In this document: positions 16,822 through 24,726 of the stretch, piece by piece | Numbering within the stretch: position 1 is the stretch's first letter | How the letters are laid out: every line of letters begins with the position of its first letter | Position numbers and translations under genes: made by a program | Notes under the pieces: model-generated | What the model saw: only the letters and a program-made list of their open reading frames with translations | Told to the model about the DNA's origin: nothing | Databases searched by the model: none | Assembly: GCF_001968835.1 (NCBI RefSeq) | Contig: NZ_MRDE01000018.1 | Location: 1-52,985, forward strand | Source: Tersicoccus phoenicis | Lineage (GTDB): Bacteria; Actinomycetota; Actinomycetes; Actinomycetales; Micrococcaceae | Direction of reading: 5' to 3' | DNA length: 52,985 bases

Positions 16822-16865
16822 AGGGCCGGTGGTTCGACCGCCACAGCGGCCGGGCCACCGGCCCT
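16822..16865. terminator. GC-rich hairpin between convergent genes
   Basis: AGGGCCGGTGG (16822-16832) is perfectly complementary to CCACCGGCCCT (16855-16865): an 11-bp stem with a 22-nt loop. There is no T-tract on either side. Its place between convergent genes suggests a bidirectional terminator of the GC-rich actinobacterial kind. Confidence 0.5.
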
Positions 16866-16895
16866 CGGACCGGATCGGGCAATCCCGTCCATCAT

Positions 16896-16920
16896 CATCA
16901 CTCGCACCTTCATGAGGTAG
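16896..16920 (+). repeat. Direct repeat unit 2 (25 nt)
   Basis: Second copy of the unit at 16710-16734, differing at two positions. It lies in non-coding sequence 82 nt before the end of the dehydrogenase gene that starts the inserted block. Confidence 0.8.
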
Positions 16921-17002
16921 AACCAGCGTAGAAAGCGAACGTGTGACGAGCCCGTGCAGCGGCTGAGAAGTGGCTGGCAACGGGCCCGGCAATGAACGCG
17001 GG

Positions 17003-18010
17003 TCAGAACCGCAGGAGGACCTTGCAGCTGCGCTGCCCGTCGGCGGCGGTCGCGAACGCCTCGTCGGTCTCGTCGAGGGCAAACTCATGCGTGATCACGG
17101 TCTCGGCGGCGGGCGTCGCGGCGAGCACCTCCACTGCGCGGTCGATCTCGTTCACGAACCGGTACGTACCCCGATAGTCGAGCTCGCGGCTCACCAGCAG
17201 GGCCAGCGGGACCGTGACAGGGTCGAGCGGCAGGTTGCCGACCTGGACGACGACGCCGCCGGTGGCGACCAGTCCGAGCACCGAGGCGACGGACGTGGCC
17301 GCCCCGGAGGCTTCGAAGGCCACGGTGGGCGAGCCCGTGATCGCCTCTCCGACATCGAGCACACGGTCCGCGCCGAGTGCAGTGGCACGGTCCCGGGCGG
17401 CCGGCGCGGGATCGATCACGGTGACCCGGCCGGCCCCGGCCGCGCGCAGCGCCACCACCGTCAGGGCGCCGATGGGCCCGGCCCCGCTGACGAGGACATC
17501 CTGCCCGGTCACGTCCCCGGCCCGGGTGACGGCGTGCAGTGCGACGCCGAGGGGTTCGGCCAGAGCGGCGCGACGGATCGGCAGGGCGGCGGGCAGGCGG
17601 CGCACCCGGCTCGCGGGCGCGGCGATCTGCTCGGCGAAACCGCCGTCGGTGTGCGGGTCGTGCGCGGCCGATCCGAGGTAGGTCAGGTTCGGGTGCAGGT
17701 TGTCCCGGCCGGCGAGCCGCTCCGGCAGGGCGCCGGCCGTCGCCGCGGGGTGCACGGTGACCGCGTCACCGGGGGACAGTGCGTCCACCTCGGCTCCGAC
17801 CGTGACGACGGTGCCGGCGATCTCGTGGCCGAGGACGAACGGGTGACGCTGGACGGCGCTGCCGGACCGGCCCGAGCGCCAGTACGCGATGTCGGAACCG
17901 CAGATCCCGCCCCAACCGACCCGGATCAGGACGTCGCCCGCTCCGACCCGCGGAGTCGGCCGTTCGACGACCCGCAGGTCACCGGCGGACTGCAGTTCCA
18001 GCACACGCAT
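17003..18010 (-). CDS. Medium-chain alcohol dehydrogenase, L-idonate 5-dehydrogenase-like, lacking the structural zinc site
   Basis: About 335 aa NAD(P)-dependent dehydrogenase closest in feel to L-idonate 5-dehydrogenases. The catalytic zinc ligands are present: Cys37 in GGICGSDI, His62/Glu63 in LGHE, and AEPLGVALHAV. The nucleotide fold is GAGPIGALTVVALRAAG. Family members normally hold a structural zinc with four cysteines in the lobe after VHP; here residues 88-107 (HPAATAGALPERLAGRDNLHP) have none, and the protein contains only two cysteines in all. ATG 18010 follows a GAGAGAG site; ATG 18031 and 18040 are in frame. It is the last gene of an operon with the GntR regulator and NRAMP-fold transporter, suggesting oxidation of a sugar acid or polyol. 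Confidence 0.82.
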   Translation of the reverse strand: MRVLELQSAGDLRVVERPTPRVGAGDVLIRVGWGGICGSDIAYWRSGRSGSAVQRHPFVLGHEIAGTVVTVGAEVDALSPGDAVTVHPAATAGALPERLAGRDNLHPNLTYLGSAAHDPHTDGGFAEQIAAPASRVRRLPAALPIRRAALAEPLGVALHAVTRAGDVTGQDVLVSGAGPIGALTVVALRAAGAGRVTVIDPAPAARDRATALGADRVLDVGEAITGSPTVAFEASGAATSVASVLGLVATGGVVVQVGNLPLDPVTVPLALLVSRELDYRGTYRFVNEIDRAVEVLAATPAAETVITHEFALDETDEAFATAADGQRSCKVLLRF

Positions 18011-18079
18011 GGCATCGCTCTCTCTCGACATCGTCGTCACGGTACGGGTCTGCCCGCACTGTCTCCGGGAATCGCCCGG

Positions 18080-18805
18080 TCAGACGGGTTGGGTGGGTGA
18101 GGTCGCGGTAGCGTCGTCGAGCACGGCGACCAGCTGCCCGGTGGTCCGCAGGTGGGCGCGCATCGCCTCCCCGGCGGCCTCAGCGTCCCCGGCGACGATG
18201 GCCGCGACCACGGCGTCGTGCTCCCGGTGCTCGGCACCGACCAGACCGCGCTCCTCACGAAGCGCACGCAGCCGGGTCATCGCGTCGAAGACCTGTCCCC
18301 GGACGGCGTCCGTGATTCCCAGTAGCGCTGGATTGCCGCCGAGCACGGCGATCTGCCGGTGCAGTTGCAGATCCAGCCGTACGTAGGCATCCGCTTTCCC
18401 GATCTGGCCGGTCATCCCGTGCACCAACACCGACAGCGCCTCACGCTCCGCGTCTGTGGCCCGTTCGGCCGCCAGGGCGGCCGCCTGGATCTCAAGCGGG
18501 ACCCGCAGCTCCATCAGCGCGGTGAGCCGTCGGGGGGTGCTGCGGAGGGCCCGGGACAGATACAGGGTGATCAGCTGCTCGTCCAGCTCCTTGACCACCG
18601 CGTGGCGCCCGTTCGAGAGCTCGATCAGGCCGAGGGCCGCGAGGGCGCTGAGCGCCTCGCGGACCACGGGCCGGGACACGCCGAACCGCTCGCTCAGCTC
18701 GGCCGTCGAGGGCAGGGCGTCGCCCGCCGCGAGGTTCCGTTCGTCGATGTAGGCGATCAGGGCGCGGCGGACCTGGTCCGTCAGGGGGGTCCCCGTCAGT
18801 TCCAT
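18080..18805 (-). CDS. GntR/FadR-family (FCD domain) transcriptional regulator
   Basis: About 241 aa. A winged helix near residues 10-75 (LPSTAELSERFGVSRPVVREALSALAALGLIEL) is followed by the all-helical FCD ligand domain, with a likely metal triad among D of RLDLQLHRQI, H of the same helix, and HREHDAVVAAI. FadR-type regulators with FCD domains usually sense sugar acids or other carboxylates and repress neighbouring catabolic genes. It sits 37 nt after the transporter and 69 nt before the dehydrogenase in the same direction. ATG 18805 is preceded by GAAGAGA; TTG 18811 is in frame but poorer. Confidence 0.9.
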   Translation of the reverse strand: MELTGTPLTDQVRRALIAYIDERNLAAGDALPSTAELSERFGVSRPVVREALSALAALGLIELSNGRHAVVKELDEQLITLYLSRALRSTPRRLTALMELRVPLEIQAAALAAERATDAEREALSVLVHGMTGQIGKADAYVRLDLQLHRQIAVLGGNPALLGITDAVRGQVFDAMTRLRALREERGLVGAEHREHDAVVAAIVAGDAEAAGEAMRAHLRTTGQLVAVLDDATATSPTQPV

Positions 18806-18842
18806 GCGCAATCTCTTCGGGCAGCTGATCGGTGTGAGTCGG

Positions 18843-20255
18843 TCAGAAGGAGTTGATCAGTCCGACGACGCCGACGAACGTGATGGAGATCGCCGAGATC
18901 ACCAGCATCGCCGTGGTCAACTTGCCGTCCTTGACGCGCACGTCGGTCTGGGTGTGGCCGAGGTGGACGGTGGCGATCGCCACGCCGATCAGGAAGATCG
19001 CGTTGAGCACGCCGGCCAGGACGACCAGTGGCAGCGGCGAGGAGACGATGGTCCCGAAGGCGCCCCAGATCAGGGGCAGGGCGATCATGATGCCCCGCAT
19101 CCAGCGGTCGCGCTTGACCGCATCGTGCCAGTCGAATGCGCCGAACAAGGCCAGCGTGTTCCCGATCTGCCGGCCCAGGCTGGGCACGTTGGCGAGGATC
19201 GTCTTGAACAGGGCCAGTCCCGCGCCGAGCAGGAACACCACGGCACCCCACGAGCCGACGGTCATGTCATAGACGCTGGACAGGGTGGTCATGACGTCGT
19301 TGCCCTTCGGGACCAGGTCCTGTGGGTGCAGCACGGCCGCGCCAAGCAGATAGAAGGCCGCGGTGGAGACCGTGTAGACGATCCAGGAGACCCAGGCGTC
19401 GAGCTTCATCACGGAGATCCAGCCACGGGCACGGGCGACCCAGGAATCGGAGTCGTCGCGCGGGCCGGTCCAGGCGGCGTAGCCCTTCTCCACACACCAG
19501 TACGTGTAGGCGGTGATCTCGCCGGCACCGACGCCGGTCAGGCCGAACATCGACAGCGCGATGCCCATGGCGCCGAGGGCGATCTGGAAGCGGAACCCGT
19601 CGACGATGTCACCCCCGGTCCAGGCGAACTCGGTGCCCTGGATGACGAACACCATCGCGACGGCGAACAGCGTGACCAGCAGCACCAGAACGGTCGAGAC
19701 CTTCTCGACGACGGCGTACTTGTTGGCCGCGTGGATGGCGATCGCGATCAGGGCGAGGATCAGCACCCAGGTGCCGATCGAGAGCAGCGAGTACGGTTCC
19801 GGGCCGATCGGGAACAGCGAACTGAACGCGAAGGCCGCGGCGCTGATCACGCCCGCCTGGCTGGTGAGGAACTGGACGAACATGAGCAGGACGAGCCAGG
19901 CCATCCAGCCGCGACGGCCCAGCCGCGGCGGCACGTCGTCGTAGCCCTGGAGCGCGACCTTGCCGGTCGAGATGGACCAGCGGCCGAGCTCGACCTGAAC
20001 CCACACCTTGAGGAACGTCGAGACGAAGACCAGCCAGAAGAGCATGAAGCCGACCTGGGCGCCGAGGGTCGTGGCCGTGAGCAGTTCACCGGAGCCGACC
20101 ACGGCCGCCGAGGTGATCATGCCCGGGCCGAGGAAGCGCAGACGCCCACGCCATGTGGTGGGTGGCTCCTGGACGGCGGACCCGTCGACCAAGTACGGAT
20201 CGACGCGAGTCTCCGTGGTGGTCGTAGGGGTGGTTGCCTGCTTCGGCGTCGACAC
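18843..20255 (-). CDS. NRAMP-fold membrane transporter without the DPGN metal motif
   Basis: About 470 aa, roughly 11-12 membrane helices, NRAMP family by overall pattern (FLGPGMITSAAVVGSGELLTATTLG in TM1). In metal-transporting NRAMPs TM1 carries DPGN and TM6 carries MPH. Here the TM1 position reads GSGE (residues 54-57) and the TM6 region (ALGAMGIALSMFGLTGVGAGE) has no MPH. Loss of both metal-binding sites argues against Mn/Fe transport. Together with the sugar-acid-type regulator and dehydrogenase downstream it suggests an altered, possibly organic, substrate (inference). GTG 20255 is preceded by AGGAGG with 6-nt spacing, which fixes the start against longer in-frame options. First gene of the operon. 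Confidence 0.82.
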   Translation of the reverse strand: MSTPKQATTPTTTTETRVDPYLVDGSAVQEPPTTWRGRLRFLGPGMITSAAVVGSGELLTATTLGAQVGFMLFWLVFVSTFLKVWVQVELGRWSISTGKVALQGYDDVPPRLGRRGWMAWLVLLMFVQFLTSQAGVISAAAFAFSSLFPIGPEPYSLLSIGTWVLILALIAIAIHAANKYAVVEKVSTVLVLLVTLFAVAMVFVIQGTEFAWTGGDIVDGFRFQIALGAMGIALSMFGLTGVGAGEITAYTYWCVEKGYAAWTGPRDDSDSWVARARGWISVMKLDAWVSWIVYTVSTAAFYLLGAAVLHPQDLVPKGNDVMTTLSSVYDMTVGSWGAVVFLLGAGLALFKTILANVPSLGRQIGNTLALFGAFDWHDAVKRDRWMRGIMIALPLIWGAFGTIVSSPLPLVVLAGVLNAIFLIGVAIATVHLGHTQTDVRVKDGKLTTAMLVISAISITFVGVVGLINSF

Positions 20256-20358
20256 TGACGACCTCCTGGTGAGTGACGGCGCACACACGCCGACGTGAAT
20301 GGCCGCGAGCCTATCAGACAGGCTGACAGGTAGCGACTGCGGTCGGCCCGTCAGCTGA

Positions 20359-20364
20359 CACAAT
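20359..20364 (+). promoter_or_regulatory. -10-like element CACAAT for leaderless proC
   Basis: CACAAT ends 7 nt before ATG 20372, fitting the leaderless arrangement seen for other genes here. The match to TANNNT is imperfect. Confidence 0.35.
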
Positions 20365-20371
20365 CGGCAGC

Positions 20372-21244
20372 ATGACTGAATCGCCGTGTTCCTCCGTCCC
20401 CTCCGTGCACGCCGCCCGCGTCGCCTTCATCGGTACCGGGTCGATGAACGAATCGATCCTCGCCGGTGTGCTCGCCTCCGGGAAGGACCCCGGCACCGTC
20501 ATCGCCACCGTCCGCCGTCCGGAGCGTGCCGACGAGCTCCGCGACCGGTACGGGATCACGGTGTACGCGGCCGGTGACGACGACGCCGCGAACGCCCGTG
20601 CGGCCGAGGGCGCCGACGTCGTCGTCCTCGGGGTGAAGCCCGTCGGCATCGAGGACATGGCCCGGGAGATCGCCGGTGCCCTCGCTCCGACGGCCGTCGT
20701 CGTCAGCGTGGCCGCCGCCGTGACCAACGCGATGATCGAGGCCGCCATGCCCGCCGGCCAGCCCGTGGTGCGGGTGATGCCGAACACCCCGTCCCGCGTC
20801 CAGCGGGGTGTGCTCGCCGTCTCGCCGGGCGCGTCCGTCACCGACGAGCAGACCGCCCTGGTGGGGGGCGTGCTGGCCGGGTCGGGCCTGGTTGTGACCG
20901 TCCCGGAGGAGCAGCAGGACGCCGTCTCGGCGATCAGCGGCTCCGGACCGGCCTACGTGTTCTACCTGACCGAGGCGATCACGGACGCCGGGGTGGCGCT
21001 CGGCCTGGACCGAGCGCTGGCCGGCCGGCTGGCGGAGGAAACGGTGTCCGGGGCGGGCGAACTGATGCGCGCCACCGACGACGACGCCGCCACCCTACGC
21101 CGGAAAGTCACCAGTCCGAACGGCACCACGGAGCAGGCCATCGCGACCTTCGACCGGGAGGGGCTGCGGGACATCGTGGCCCACGGGACCGCCAATGCCG
21201 CGGCCCGAGCCGCCGCCATCACGCAGGAGCTCCGCGGCAGTTGA
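20372..21244 (+). CDS. proC: Pyrroline-5-carboxylate reductase
   Basis: A 290-aa enzyme for the last step of proline synthesis, reducing pyrroline-5-carboxylate with NAD(P)H. Seen motifs are the Rossmann start VAFIGTGSMNESILAGVL, VVLGVKPVGIEDM, VVRVMPNTP, SGSGPAYVFYLTEA and the C-terminal signature KVTSPNGTTEQAI. Length is normal for the family. It is transcribed away from the NRAMP operon and converges on trkA. In mycobacteria proC lies close downstream of the Ppx/isomerase pair; here the dehydrogenase/regulator/transporter block separates them. Confidence 0.96.
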   Translation: MTESPCSSVPSVHAARVAFIGTGSMNESILAGVLASGKDPGTVIATVRRPERADELRDRYGITVYAAGDDDAANARAAEGADVVVLGVKPVGIEDMAREIAGALAPTAVVVSVAAAVTNAMIEAAMPAGQPVVRVMPNTPSRVQRGVLAVSPGASVTDEQTALVGGVLAGSGLVVTVPEEQQDAVSAISGSGPAYVFYLTEAITDAGVALGLDRALAGRLAEETVSGAGELMRATDDDAATLRRKVTSPNGTTEQAIATFDREGLRDIVAHGTANAAARAAAITQELRGS

Positions 21245-21262
21245 ACCGCCCGCCCGGGCGGT
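21245..21262. terminator. Short GC hairpin after proC
   Basis: ACCGCCC (21245-21251) pairs with GGGCGGT (21256-21262) across a 4-nt loop, directly after the proC stop and between convergent genes. No T-tract follows. Confidence 0.4.
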
Positions 21263-21318
21263 GCTTGCTGCCCGTGCGTCCGGCGCTGGCGCGCCTGCGC
21301 CCGGGCACGCCCGCGCAC

Positions 21319-21987
21319 CTACGGCCGGGCCGCGAACCGCTCGATCAGGTCCACGTGACCGGAGACGATGAGCAGGTCCCGGCCCGAGACCTTGGTGTCC
21401 CCGGTCGCGTAGGTGAAGTCCTCGCCGGGGGACTTCACACCCACGATCGTCACCCCGTATTTTTTCCGCACGGAAGCCTCGCGGATGGTGAAGCCCTGCG
21501 TCTCGCGCGGCGGGCGCATCTTGACGATGGCGAAGTCGTCGTCGAACTCGATGTAGTCCAGCAGCCGGCCGGAGACCAGGTGGGCCGCCCGGCGGCCGGC
21601 GTCGGCCTCAGGATAGATCACGTGATTCGCGCCGATGCGGGAGAGGATCTTTCCGTGCGCCGGGGTGATCGCCTTGACCCACAGGTGCTCGACGCCGAGG
21701 TCCACGAGATTGACCGTGATCAGCACGGAGGACTCGATGGACGTGCCCACGCCGACGACGGCGGAGTTGAACTCCTGCGCGCCGAGCTGCCGGAGCGCAT
21801 CGATATCGGTCGCGTCCGCGTCCACGACGTGGGTGAGCGCGCCCGCCCACTTCTGCACGAGAACGGGGTCACGCTCGATCGCGAGCACCTCGCGCCCCTG
21901 TTTGACGAGCTGGTCGGCCGTCGCCGAGCCGAACCGGCCCAGACCGACCACGAGCACCGGTTGATTGTGTGCGGGACGGTCAGCCAA
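21319..21987 (-). CDS. Potassium uptake regulatory subunit TrkA/KtrA
   Basis: A 222-aa cytoplasmic gating subunit: an N-terminal RCK/TrkA-N Rossmann domain (VLVVGLGRFGSATADQLVKQGREVLAIERD, with Asp as ribose ligand) and a C-terminal TrkA-C domain (TIREASVRKKYGVTIVGVKSPGEDFTYATGDTKVSGRDLLIVSG). It binds NAD(H)/ATP-type nucleotides and controls the membrane subunit. Its start overlaps the 3' end of the TrkH gene by 8 nt, so the two are co-translated, giving a complete Ktr/Trk-type K+ system. Confidence 0.93.
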   Translation of the reverse strand: MADRPAHNQPVLVVGLGRFGSATADQLVKQGREVLAIERDPVLVQKWAGALTHVVDADATDIDALRQLGAQEFNSAVVGVGTSIESSVLITVNLVDLGVEHLWVKAITPAHGKILSRIGANHVIYPEADAGRRAAHLVSGRLLDYIEFDDDFAIVKMRPPRETQGFTIREASVRKKYGVTIVGVKSPGEDFTYATGDTKVSGRDLLIVSGHVDLIERFAARP

Positions 21988-23398
21988 GGATCGGCCTCTC
22001 TTCCGGGAAGTGGTACAGCGTACGCCGCTGACGCAGGGCGAGCGCCGTCGAGACGGTGATGGGCCCCATCCGGCCGAGGAACATCAAGACGGCCAGGACA
22101 TATTTCCCCGCCGGCGGCAGTTCGGCGGACAGGCCGTTGCTCAACCCGCAGGTGGCGAATCCGGAGATCACCTCGAACAGCACCCGATCCAGTGGCTGCC
22201 CGCTGATCTGCAGCAGCACCGCCGTCGCGACGGTCACCATGGTGGCACTGACGGCGATCACCGCCATGGCGACGCGCATGGCCGACGCCGGAATGGTCCG
22301 TCCGTGGGCGCGCACGTCCGCGTCACCCCGGGCCTCGGCAACGATGGCGAGGACGACGACGGCGATCGTGGTCACCTTGATCCCGCCCGCCGTCGACGCC
22401 GAACCGCCGCCGGCGAACATGAGCGCATCCGTGACCAGAACGGACGTCTGGTCCAACTGGTTCATGTCCACGAGGTTGAACCCGCCCGAGCGCATCATCA
22501 CCGAGGCGAAGACAGCGTTGAGTACCTTGTCCGTTGTGCTCATCGCCCCGATCGTCGCGGGATTGGACCACTCGAACGCACCCCACGCCACGGCGCCGAC
22601 CACGAGCAGGACGACCGACACCTCGACGGTCAGCTTCGCGTGCAGCGTCCAGGCGCGGAACCGGGTCCGGTTGACCATCAGCACCATGATCACGGGGAAC
22701 CCGAGGGAGCCGACGAACACACCGGCCATCAGCGGCAGCAGGATCCACAGATCCTCCCCGTAGGGCACGATGCCGTCGCTGTGCGGGGTGAAGCCGGCGT
22801 TGTTGAAGGCCGAGACCGCGTAGAACACCGCGTGCCAGACGGCCTGGCCGAAGGGTTCGCCGAGCATCATGAACCGCGGCGCCAGGACGAGGGCGATGGC
22901 CAACTCGATGGCGGCCGACGTCGTGACCACGATCCGCAGCAGTGCGCCGACCTCCCCGAGCCGCCCGGTGTTCATCTCCTCGAGGGCGATCAGCTTCCCC
23001 CGCACGCCGAGCCGACGGCTGACCGCCACCGCCAGGATCGACGCGAGGGTGAGCACGCCCAGACCGCCGATCTGGATCGCGAGCAGGATGACCACCTGGC
23101 CGAAACCGGACCAGTGAGTGGCGGTGGACACCACCGTCAGGCCCGTCACGCAGACGGCGGACACGGCGGTGAACAGGGCGTCGTGCAGCGGTGTCACCTG
23201 GCCGCTGCTGCTCGCCCACGGCAGCGAGAGCAGGCCGGTGAAGACGAGCACGATGCATGCGAACGTGATCAGGGCCAGCCGAGCGGGCGAACTCCCGGCC
23301 AGCCGATCGATGAAGTCGCGCGCGACGGACAGCAGCCAGAGGGGGCTGCGTTCCGTGTCCCTGGTCCAGGGGGTGCGGGTGGCGCTCATCGCCTCCAT
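21980..23398 (-). CDS. Potassium transporter membrane subunit TrkH/KtrB
   Basis: About 472 aa with repeated M1-P-M2 units. The four pore-loop glycines can be seen in AVSAVCVTGLTVV, VSAFNNAGFTPHSD, MMRSGGFNLVDM and ISGFATCGLSNGLS. The hydrophobic profile fits 8-10 membrane helices. It should form the K+ path gated by the downstream TrkA subunit. ATG 23398 and ATG 23389 are both possible starts; GGAGG lies between them and fits neither well, so the start is uncertain by 3 codons. The longer frame upstream runs into the divergent acuC gene and is not real. Confidence 0.93.
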   Translation of the reverse strand: MEAMSATRTPWTRDTERSPLWLLSVARDFIDRLAGSSPARLALITFACIVLVFTGLLSLPWASSSGQVTPLHDALFTAVSAVCVTGLTVVSTATHWSGFGQVVILLAIQIGGLGVLTLASILAVAVSRRLGVRGKLIALEEMNTGRLGEVGALLRIVVTTSAAIELAIALVLAPRFMMLGEPFGQAVWHAVFYAVSAFNNAGFTPHSDGIVPYGEDLWILLPLMAGVFVGSLGFPVIMVLMVNRTRFRAWTLHAKLTVEVSVVLLVVGAVAWGAFEWSNPATIGAMSTTDKVLNAVFASVMMRSGGFNLVDMNQLDQTSVLVTDALMFAGGGSASTAGGIKVTTIAVVVLAIVAEARGDADVRAHGRTIPASAMRVAMAVIAVSATMVTVATAVLLQISGQPLDRVLFEVISGFATCGLSNGLSAELPPAGKYVLAVLMFLGRMGPITVSTALALRQRRTLYHFPEERPILG

Positions 23399-23436
23399 TG
23401 TGCATGGTCGCGTGCGCGTGCGTGAGGTACGGCCCG

Positions 23437-23442
23437 TAGGGT
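23437..23442 (+). promoter_or_regulatory. -10 element TAGGGT for leaderless acuC-like gene
   Basis: TAGGGT ends 7 nt before GTG 23450. No Shine-Dalgarno sequence precedes this GTG. Confidence 0.5.
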
Positions 23443-23449
23443 AGGGACG

Positions 23450-24652
23450 GTGAGGGACCGACCGAGCTGCGCTGCCGCGTCCGCGGTCGTCTGGGGGGAG
23501 TCCTTGACCGCGTACAACTTCGGGGAGCAGCACCCGATGCACCCGAGCCGACTCGATCTGACGGCCCACCTCGCCGCCGAACTCGGCCTGTTCGACCGGC
23601 CCGGCGTGCGGCGGATCGAGCCACGAGTGGCGACCGACGCGGAGCTGAGCACCGTGCACGACGCCGACTACATCGACGCCGTCCACCGGGTCAGCGTCGA
23701 CCCGGGCCTGCCGGACGAGGAGCGCGGCCTCGGCACCACCGACGATCCCGCGTTCGCCGGCATGCACGAAGCCGGCGCGCGGATCGTCGGCGCGTCGCTC
23801 CAGGCCGCCGATGCCATCGTCGACGGGACGGTGGCGCGGGCGGTCAACTTCTCCGGGGGCATGCACCACGCTTCCCGCAGCCGGGCGAGCGGCTTCTGCA
23901 TCTACAACGACGCGGCTGCCGCGGTGACCCGGCTGCTCGCCGGGGGCGCGTCCCGAGTGTTGTACATCGACGTCGACGCCCACCACGGGGACGGCACCGA
24001 GAGCATCTTCTGGGACGATCCGCGCGTGATGACGATCTCCCTGCACGAGACCGGGCTTGCGCTGTTCCCCGGCACCGGCTTCGCGAACGAGACCGGCGGC
24101 CCGGGCGCGCAGGGCTGTGCGGTCAACGTCGCGCTCCCTCCGACGACGGGTGACGGCGCCTGGCTACGGGCGTTTCACGCCGTGGTGCCGCAGCTGGCGC
24201 GCGCCTTCTCCCCCGAGGTGATCGTCAGCCAGCACGGTTGCGACAGCCACTTCCAGGACCCGCTGACGGACCTCCGCACCAGCGTCGACGCTCAGCGCCA
24301 GATCGCCCTCGACGTCCGGGATCTCGCGACCGACCTGTGTGAGGGCCGTTGGCTGGCCACCGGGGGCGGCGGTTACAGCACCACCGCTGTCGTGCCGCGC
24401 GTCTGGGCGCACCTGGTCGGCATCGTCACGGGGGATCCGGTGCCGGTGGCGGCGCCGACGCCGCGGCGCTGGCAGGACTATGTGCTGACGCGGTACGGCA
24501 AGGAGGCGCCGCTGTGGATGACGGACGACGTGGACCTGTGGTGGCGTTCCTGGGAGGTCGGTTATGACCCGAACGACGAGACCGACCGGGCGGTGATGGC
24601 CACCCGCAAGGAGGTCTTCCCCCTGCACGGGCTGGACCCGTGGTTCGACTGA
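23450..24652 (+). CDS. AcuC-type histone deacetylase-family protein
   Basis: A 400-aa arginase/deacetylase-fold zinc hydrolase. Active-site residues are visible: the His pair in GGMHHASRSRASGFCIYND, the zinc site in LYIDVDAHHGDGTESIFW, the distal Asp region in VSQHGCDSHFQDPL, and the catalytic Tyr in GGGGYSTTAV. In Bacillus AcuC deacetylates acetyl-CoA synthetase and so controls acetate use; the same role would fit the glyoxylate shunt genes elsewhere in the window, but no acs gene is nearby. GTG 23450 is a leaderless start. Confidence 0.9.
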   Translation: MRDRPSCAAASAVVWGESLTAYNFGEQHPMHPSRLDLTAHLAAELGLFDRPGVRRIEPRVATDAELSTVHDADYIDAVHRVSVDPGLPDEERGLGTTDDPAFAGMHEAGARIVGASLQAADAIVDGTVARAVNFSGGMHHASRSRASGFCIYNDAAAAVTRLLAGGASRVLYIDVDAHHGDGTESIFWDDPRVMTISLHETGLALFPGTGFANETGGPGAQGCAVNVALPPTTGDGAWLRAFHAVVPQLARAFSPEVIVSQHGCDSHFQDPLTDLRTSVDAQRQIALDVRDLATDLCEGRWLATGGGGYSTTAVVPRVWAHLVGIVTGDPVPVAAPTPRRWQDYVLTRYGKEAPLWMTDDVDLWWRSWEVGYDPNDETDRAVMATRKEVFPLHGLDPWFD

Positions 24653-24726
24653 CGACGAACCAGCCCAGCGAGGCGCCGACGACCGCCCCGATGCACGGGA
24701 ACGCCGACGGGGAGAGGCATCCCTCG

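Noticed and set aside
16279-17088. 269-codon minus-strand frame across the isomerase/dehydrogenase gap
   Set aside because: It overlaps the end of the isomerase gene and the repeat region, has biased low-complexity composition and no family match.
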